Shown here one piece after another: positions 6,412 to 10,132 of a stretch of 10,132 bases of DNA (position 1 is the stretch's first letter; every line of letters begins with the position of its first letter). This DNA comes from Methylococcaceae bacterium (GTDB lineage: Bacteria > Pseudomonadota > Gammaproteobacteria > Methylococcales > Methylomonadaceae): contig RFQK01000035.1 in NCBI GenBank assembly GCA_009925045.1, positions 1-10,132 on the forward strand, read 5' to 3'. The notes under the pieces are model-generated. The model ran no database searches and was not told the origin of the DNA. It saw only the letters and a program-made list of their open reading frames with translations. Position numbers and translations under genes: made by a program.

Positions 6412-6786
6412 TTATTTAACGTTGAATTCGAATTTACCGGTCACAATGTGCGTATCCTGAGAGACCACCCGATAACGCACTGTATATTTACCGGATGGCA
6501 AACTACCCACAGTGGCATAAATATGTGAACCATCCGTCAGACTTTGATCGACATCATGATTATCGACTCGCTTGCCAGCGGCATCAATGACGGCGACGGC
6601 CTTATATTCACCACGAACGGCATCGTTAAACCATAAATCGATTTGCTTTGGCGCTTCTGCAACCGTTTCATCCTGAGCCGGCTGAGACTTCACCAAAATA
6701 GCGTGCGACCATGCTGGTAAAGGACTTAATACGGCACTTGCCAGAAACAGCAGTTTAAGATGTTTGATTAATAAATGTTTACCCAT
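6412..6786 (-). CDS. copC: CopC-type periplasmic copper-binding protein
   Basis: CopC proteins are small periplasmic beta-barrels that bind Cu(II), and in some cases Cu(I), and work in copper resistance or uptake, often with CopD. This one has 124 residues with a signal peptide cleaved at AWS-HAIL, giving a mature protein starting with His28. The Cu(II) site is intact: the N-terminal His28, plus Asp111 and His113 in QDTHIVTG (mature 1, 84 and 86, matching His1/Asp83/His85 known for P. fluorescens CopC). No methionine-rich Cu(I) site is visible, so it looks like the Cu(II)-only type. The family fold is supported by SHAILVKSQPA, LWFNDAV and GKYTVRYRVVSQD. GAGG lies 6 nt before the ATG. It follows the propeller gene by 21 nt; no CopD gene is present here, the HupE-like protein perhaps taking the membrane role. 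Confidence 0.93.
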   Translation of the reverse strand: MGKHLLIKHLKLLFLASAVLSPLPAWSHAILVKSQPAQDETVAEAPKQIDLWFNDAVRGEYKAVAVIDAAGKRVDNHDVDQSLTDGSHIYATVGSLPSGKYTVRYRVVSQDTHIVTGKFEFNVK

Positions 6787-6807
6787 GACAACCTCGTGTT
6801 TTTAACA

Positions 6808-8016
6808 TTATTCTACTATGGCTGTTAACCAGCGTTTGCCACCATTGGGCTGTTTCTCGGTCCAAAGAACCAACCAGGCGTCTCCAACGGCGATGACACG
6901 CGGATGACTGGCTTGTTTTCCAGAAGACGATACTGACACTGGCTCTGACCACTGTTCACCATCATCCTCGGAAGCGGCTAGCCAAACTGAGGTCCCATCA
7001 GAACCGTTGGCATCCCAAACCATCAGCACCCTATCATTGGCTAGCGCAGCAATATCCGCATGAAAAGCTCCGCTTTCTGGCGCCACGGCCACAGGCTGAT
7101 TCCAGGTCTGGCCCATGGTTTCGGACTGCAAATGATACAGCCCCGCCCGCTGTTCCGCACCTGTCCAGATCACCGCATGCAGTTTACCGGAATCGGACTG
7201 ACTGAGTCCTCCGCCGTTATGCGGACAGCCTTCAAACTTCCAATTAAACTCACCAACAGTACTGAGACGCTGCCAATGCTCACCGGCGTCGCTGGATTGA
7301 GCCAGCGCCATGTCGCGGTATTCCATGTCACGATACAACACACTAAGCCTACCGTCCGGACTCAAAATAATCCTGTTCCAACAGCAAGAGCAACTGGAAG
7401 CATCGATAGTTTGCCCCAATTCCCAGTGTTGACCATAATCAGAACTTCTTGAGTAGCGTAAACCTTGGTAACCATTCTCATCTCTGTCATCCAACCATAC
7501 CAGGTGCAGACGATCCTGCTGGTCAAAAAGCATATCGTGATGCGACTGATCATTATCCGTGCCAGTGGGATTAGCTCCGGCTTGCCAGGTTTTACCGGCA
7601 TCATTAGAAAAGACTGTCTTAAATGATCCCATACCGGGAATTTCTCCCGTGGCTTGCCAAATGATAACCAGGTGATCACCAACCGCGGCTATCTGGATAT
7701 CATTACCCTGCACCGATTCCATACCGTTGTTGGCACCCTGATCGATAACTTGCGGTATTGACCAATGACGCCCCTGATCATCTGAGTAGATATAGAGGAT
7801 TTCAACTTTGCGTTTATCGGTCTGAGTCACAGTCAAAACCGCATGCACACGCCCCGCATTTGCATAGACATCAAAACCGGTGACGGAACGGTAGGCTGCC
7901 AGTTGAGGATTTATGGCAAGGGTATTTAAAGATGGCCTTGAAAAAGATGTGCACGCCGAGAGCAAACAGATTGCGATCAGTGACAGTATTGTCTGGAAAA
8001 TTCGGCGCCGGTTCAT
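6808..8016 (-). CDS. Sialidase-like (BNR/Asp-box) six-bladed beta-propeller lipoprotein with CxCC motif
   Basis: This 402-residue protein starts with a lipoprotein signal (LLSAC, Cys22; +2 Thr suggests outer-membrane sorting). It then carries six Asp-boxes of the form SxDxGxxW at about residues 78-85, 137-144, 191-198, 241-248, 298-305 and 349-356, the pattern of a six-bladed sialidase-type propeller. It would usually be named exo-alpha-sialidase, but I see no evidence for that activity. Between blades lies CSCC (Cys209, 211, 212), followed by LYRDMEYRD (227-235) and EGCPHNGGG (Cys264). From memory this CxCC...RD...GCP pattern recurs in a group of bacterial propellers; the cysteines could bind metal or form disulfides. 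It is the first gene of the operon leading into copC, so a copper-related periplasmic role is a reasonable inference. The upstream ribosome site is weak. The fold is secure, the function unknown. Confidence 0.85.
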   Translation of the reverse strand: MNRRRIFQTILSLIAICLLSACTSFSRPSLNTLAINPQLAAYRSVTGFDVYANAGRVHAVLTVTQTDKRKVEILYIYSDDQGRHWSIPQVIDQGANNGMESVQGNDIQIAAVGDHLVIIWQATGEIPGMGSFKTVFSNDAGKTWQAGANPTGTDNDQSHHDMLFDQQDRLHLVWLDDRDENGYQGLRYSRSSDYGQHWELGQTIDASSCSCCWNRIILSPDGRLSVLYRDMEYRDMALAQSSDAGEHWQRLSTVGEFNWKFEGCPHNGGGLSQSDSGKLHAVIWTGAEQRAGLYHLQSETMGQTWNQPVAVAPESGAFHADIAALANDRVLMVWDANGSDGTSVWLAASEDDGEQWSEPVSVSSSGKQASHPRVIAVGDAWLVLWTEKQPNGGKRWLTAIVE

Positions 8017-8213
8017 TTTTGATTAATCTTGTTCAGAGAGCTAATTGATGAAATTAGACCACAACCAGAGGCAAATCAGAACCCTAGCCAATCAATCCGC
8101 TGCATTCTGCATTTTTCAAGGTAGCCTAAAAACGTTTGTGTGTTGCAAAGCCGCATCCAGCTCTTAATAATGTCGTATTATTCCCTCTTTAAGCTCAGTT
8201 CACAGGAGCCCGT
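8017..8213. other. Divergent intergenic region with short inverted repeats
   Basis: This 197-nt region must hold promoters for the leftward propeller-copC operon and the rightward 102-aa gene. It contains the inverted repeat CTAATT-GATGA-AATTAG (8041-8057), 24 nt before the propeller start. It also has two adjacent CTGCATT copies (8100-8113) and an AT-rich inverted repeat at 8166-8182. No known copper-regulator box (CueR or CopR type) was recognised. Confidence 0.5.
8166..8182 (+). promoter_or_regulatory. AT-rich inverted repeat over a possible -10 region
   Basis: AATAAT-GTCGT-ATTATT has perfect 6-bp arms. The right arm overlaps TATTAT (8176-8181), a 5/6 match to a -10 box, 32 nt before the ATG at 8214. 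No good -35 stands at the right distance; TTGCAA (8143-8148) is too far away for it. It may be a promoter with an overlapping operator. Weak. Confidence 0.25.
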
Positions 8214-8522
8214 ATGAACACCCTGATTTACTATGCCTTTAATATTTTAATTTTATCGGTCGTTTTATTATTGGTTGGCTTAGTCAAACCTAAATGGATT
8301 TTGTTCTGGGTCAAAAATCCCACGCGATTACCGATCATAATGTTGTCGAGCGTGCTGTTTATGACAGCTGCGGTGATGTTTGGCGAAGGCAACAAACAAC
8401 TAAAACAAGAAAAAGCACAGACCAGCGTAAGCCAGCCCGCCGCACCAAGCTCAGAAGTTCCAGTCGTAGCTCCCGTCACTTCTGTTCCGGCAGCCACTCC
8501 TGCGACAGCACCGACACACTGA
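8214..8522 (+). CDS. Small two-helix membrane protein with Pro/Ala-rich tail (102 aa)
   Basis: The protein has two membrane helices (about residues 4-24 and 38-57) joined by the loop KPKWILFWVKNPTR. A charged linker (NKQLKQEKAQ) and a low-complexity tail rich in Pro, Ala, Val and Thr (about 70-102) follow. Short GLxKPxxxxxW...TR segments like this recur in many small bacterial membrane proteins of unknown function; I cannot name this family. A good AGGAG ribosome site sits just before the ATG. It precedes the DksA/TraR-type gene by 69 nt, which may or may not be co-transcribed because a hairpin lies between them. Confidence 0.8.
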   Translation: MNTLIYYAFNILILSVVLLLVGLVKPKWILFWVKNPTRLPIIMLSSVLFMTAAVMFGEGNKQLKQEKAQTSVSQPAAPSSEVPVVAPVTSVPAATPATAPTH

Positions 8523-8532
8523 TTTATGTTTT

Positions 8533-8554
8533 GCTACGGCGCTTAAGCCGTAGC
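8533..8554. repeat. Hairpin GCTACGGC-GCTTAA-GCCGTAGC
   Basis: A perfect 8-bp stem with a 6-nt loop in the 69-nt gap between the 102-aa gene and the DksA/TraR-type gene. It is not followed by a T-run on either strand, so it is not a canonical intrinsic terminator. It could be an RNA processing or stability element, or attenuate read-through. Confidence 0.5.
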
Positions 8555-8591
8555 TAACCCCAACAAGCGGCTGAGCTGCGGAGAACATTGC

Positions 8592-8927
8592 ATGAAAGAC
8601 TATCAAGAAGTTCGTCAAAATCTACTCGATATGCTGGAAGAACTTGACGACCGTTTAACCCGGATTACGCACGATGTTAAACATGAAGACCAACCTTTAA
8701 ATGCTGATTTCTCCGAACAAGCGGTTGAAGTCGAAAATGACCAAGTTCTGGATGCTCTAGGCAATTCGGCTCGAGTGGAAGTCGAAAAAATTCGTCAGGC
8801 TATTTCGCGGATCGACGCAGGTACTTATGGTGTATGCCAAGGCTGTGGTGAAGCGATTAAAACCGAACGTTTGGCCGCTATTCCTTTTGCTAAATTCTGT
8901 GTGAAATGTGAAAGCCAGCAGGCTTAA
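8592..8927 (+). CDS. DksA/TraR family C4 zinc-finger protein
   Basis: This 111-residue protein has an N-terminal coiled-coil region (about 1-75) and a C-terminal four-cysteine zinc finger, CQGC...CVKC (Cys82, 85, 103, 106), of the DksA/TraR type. Such proteins insert into the RNA polymerase secondary channel or act in stress responses. True DksA is longer (about 150 aa) and carries a DxxDxA coiled-coil tip; here the tip region reads DFSEQAVEVEND, the pattern of the shorter family members. It is therefore not called dksA. GGAG lies 8 nt before the ATG. The mltB start follows its stop by 10 nt, so the two are probably co-transcribed. There is no sign of truncation. Confidence 0.9.
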   Translation: MKDYQEVRQNLLDMLEELDDRLTRITHDVKHEDQPLNADFSEQAVEVENDQVLDALGNSARVEVEKIRQAISRIDAGTYGVCQGCGEAIKTERLAAIPFAKFCVKCESQQA

Positions 8928-8937
8928 TGCCAGCCCT

Positions 8938-10035
8938 ATGAATCGATCAACTCTTCTGGGCATTGCCCTGATAACACTGTTCATCAGCGGTTGTGCGAAC
9001 CAATCTCCTCAACAGCCGAGTAATCTTAACCTGGCAACACCCAACCCAGCGCCGAGCTACCCGAATAGTGTTGGAGCTTATCGAGCCGAACAAATCACCG
9101 GTGATTATGCCAACTACACTGCACTCAATCAGTTTATTGAGCACATGGTCAAAGACCATGGCTTTGACAGACAGTATTTGCTGGGCCTGTTTTCCAATGC
9201 TAAACGCAAGCAATGGACACTGAATTATCTGAACAACTCGGATAAAACGCTTAAAGGCAAACCCGGCAAAGGTAGCTGGACTAAATATCGCAGTCAGTTC
9301 ATGGACGACCGGCACATCAATACTGGGGTGATTTTCTGGCAGCAACATCAGCAAAGCCTGGAAAAAGCCAGCCTGCAATACGGCGTGCCACCCGAATACA
9401 TCTTGGGCATTATGGCGGTCGAAACTACTTTTGGCGGATTTGTCGGCAATCACCGTGTATTAGATGCCTTAACCACCTTGAGCTTTGATTACGCCAGACG
9501 CGGCGATTATTTCCGTACGGAATTAGAAAAGTTTTTGCTGATGACCCGTAACGAAGCACTGGACCCTGCCAAACCAGTCGGCTCATTTGCCGGTGCGATG
9601 GGTCTGGGTCAGTTTATGCCGAGCAGCTTCTTGAATTGGGCCGTCGATTTTAATAATGACGGTCGTCGCGACTTATGGAATCCGGACGATGCCATCGGCA
9701 GCATTGCCCGCTATTTCGCAGACCACGGCTGGCAAAACGGGCAACCGGTGGTTTCTGCCACCAAAGGCCCATTGCCCGCCAGCTCTCCAATAGAGCCAGG
9801 CTTGGATCATCCTTATGACTTACAAAACTTGCGTCAGGCCGGAATCGAAATTGCCGGTGATTGTCGTTGCGACTACCCCCTGCGACTATTGCTGCTACGC
9901 CATGACAAACACGACCAGTATTTGATCGGTCACCCAAATTTTTATGTAATCACGCGCTACAATCAAAGCACCCATTATGCAATGGCCGTGCATGAACTAG
10001 CTCAGCTGATTAAATCACGCTACACCGCATTTTAA
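8938..10035 (+). CDS. mltB: Membrane-bound lytic murein transglycosylase B (MltB family)
   Basis: MltB enzymes cleave peptidoglycan between MurNAc and GlcNAc, forming 1,6-anhydro-MurNAc ends during wall turnover. From the ATG at 8938 the product has 365 residues. It has a lipoprotein signal ending LFISGC (Cys19; +2 Ala favours the outer membrane), a Gln/Pro/Asn-rich linker (about 20-45) and the SLT-type catalytic domain. The catalytic acid is Glu162 in AVETTFGGF (E. coli Slt35 Glu162). SFAGAMGLGQFMPSS (216-230) and the EF-hand-like DFNNDGRRD loop (237-245), which is the calcium-site position in Slt35, are intact. The C-terminus has YNQSTHYAMAVHELA (341-355). An upstream GTG (8908) would give a start inside the preceding gene and before the signal peptide, so it is rejected. 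The stop codon runs straight into the terminal repeat. Family assignment is secure; the paralogue name is less certain. Confidence 0.92.
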   Translation: MNRSTLLGIALITLFISGCANQSPQQPSNLNLATPNPAPSYPNSVGAYRAEQITGDYANYTALNQFIEHMVKDHGFDRQYLLGLFSNAKRKQWTLNYLNNSDKTLKGKPGKGSWTKYRSQFMDDRHINTGVIFWQQHQQSLEKASLQYGVPPEYILGIMAVETTFGGFVGNHRVLDALTTLSFDYARRGDYFRTELEKFLLMTRNEALDPAKPVGSFAGAMGLGQFMPSSFLNWAVDFNNDGRRDLWNPDDAIGSIARYFADHGWQNGQPVVSATKGPLPASSPIEPGLDHPYDLQNLRQAGIEIAGDCRCDYPLRLLLLRHDKHDQYLIGHPNFYVITRYNQSTHYAMAVHELAQLIKSRYTAF

Positions 10036-10106
10036 AAAAAGGGGCCAAAAAAAGGGGCCAGGCTCGCCAAAAGCGAGCCTGGCCCCTTTTTTTGGCCCCT
10101 TTTTTT
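10034..10106. terminator. Perfect 34-bp inverted repeat acting as a strong bidirectional terminator; nested GGGGCC/A7 blocks
   Basis: Arms 10034-10067 and 10073-10106 are perfect reverse complements around a 5-nt CAAAA loop. Each arm is built from A7, GGGGCC, A7, then GGGGCCAGGCTCGC, mirrored as GCGAGCCTGGCCCC, T7, GGCCCC, T7. The inner stem is 14 bp and GC-rich, followed by seven Ts. This is an ideal intrinsic terminator for mltB and equally good on the other strand. The first A-tract includes the last two bases of the mltB stop codon. The modular make-up is unlike an ordinary terminator and suggests a repeat-element origin. Confidence 0.85.
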
Positions 10107-10128
10107 AGGCGAGCCTGGCCCCTTTTTT
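10107..10128 (+). repeat. Partial direct copy of the terminal repeat unit
   Basis: AGGCGAGCCTGGCCCC followed by six Ts repeats the right inner arm (10073-10093, GCGAGCCTGGCCCC plus T7). It extends left by AG where the first copy has the loop. At least two right-arm units therefore stand in tandem at the window edge, and the array may continue beyond it. Similar GGGGYCAGGCTCG-type units ending in A/T tracts are, from memory, found as dispersed intergenic repeats in some gammaproteobacteria. Confidence 0.8.
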
Positions 10129-10132
10129 GTTT

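Noticed and set aside
7060..7452. Plus-strand 130-codon ORF opposite the propeller gene
   Set aside because: Antisense to conserved Asp-box coding sequence, with no start signals or family features.
8100..8113. Tandem CTGCATT heptamers upstream of the propeller operon
   Set aside because: Only two short copies, likely chance; not enough to call a regulator site.
8947..9453. Minus-strand 168-codon ORF opposite mltB
   Set aside because: Lies fully antisense to a well-supported MltB gene with all catalytic motifs; composition looks like a shadow frame.
10034..10132. CRISPR-like repeats at the window end
   Set aside because: The units are mirrored palindromes with A/T tracts and no unique spacers of regular length; it fits a terminator or REP-like repeat instead.

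Overview
The window reads as a gammaproteobacterial chromosome segment of moderate GC content. CcmC and CcmB resemble the E. coli proteins closely, the ccm genes run in the order ccmABCDEF, and the other genes (NemA-like flavoenzyme, MltB, DksA/TraR protein, CopC) are typical of that class. A methanotroph-like (Methylococcales) host is possible given the copper-type gene cluster, but that is a weak inference. No mobile gene, tRNA, rRNA or CRISPR array is visible.

Layout. Positions 1-3327 (minus strand) hold a tightly packed cytochrome c maturation operon, ccmA-B-C-D-E-F, with ccmF running off the left edge. Positions 3328-3751 are a divergent intergenic region. It contains a strong sigma-54-type promoter candidate (3480-3465, minus strand) pointing at ccmA, and several short inverted repeats. 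Positions 3752-4855 (plus) encode an Old Yellow Enzyme family ene-reductase. Its 3' end overlaps, tail to tail, a four-gene minus-strand operon (8016 to 4826): a lipoprotein beta-propeller with six Asp-boxes and a CxCC motif, a CopC-type copper protein with an intact N-terminal-His copper site, an unrecognised membrane-tethered protein, and a HupE/UreJ-type membrane protein that appears to lack the middle of its membrane domain. Positions 8214-10035 (plus) encode a small two-helix membrane protein, a DksA/TraR-type zinc-finger protein and a lipoprotein lytic transglycosylase of the MltB family. From the mltB stop codon to the window end lies a perfect 34-bp inverted repeat with nested GGGGCC/A7 blocks, followed by a further partial direct copy.

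How the genes fit together. The Ccm proteins deliver heme to apocytochromes c in the periplasm. CcmAB releases holo-CcmE from CcmC, CcmD assists, and CcmF with CcmH (expected beyond the left edge) completes ligation. The propeller-CopC-unknown-HupE operon looks like a periplasmic and membrane metal-handling unit, probably for copper. This is inferred from CopC and HupE family roles and from co-transcription. The most interesting items are the sigma-54 promoter candidate for ccm, the metal-handling operon with its uncharacterised parts, the shortened HupE-like protein, and the terminal nested repeat.
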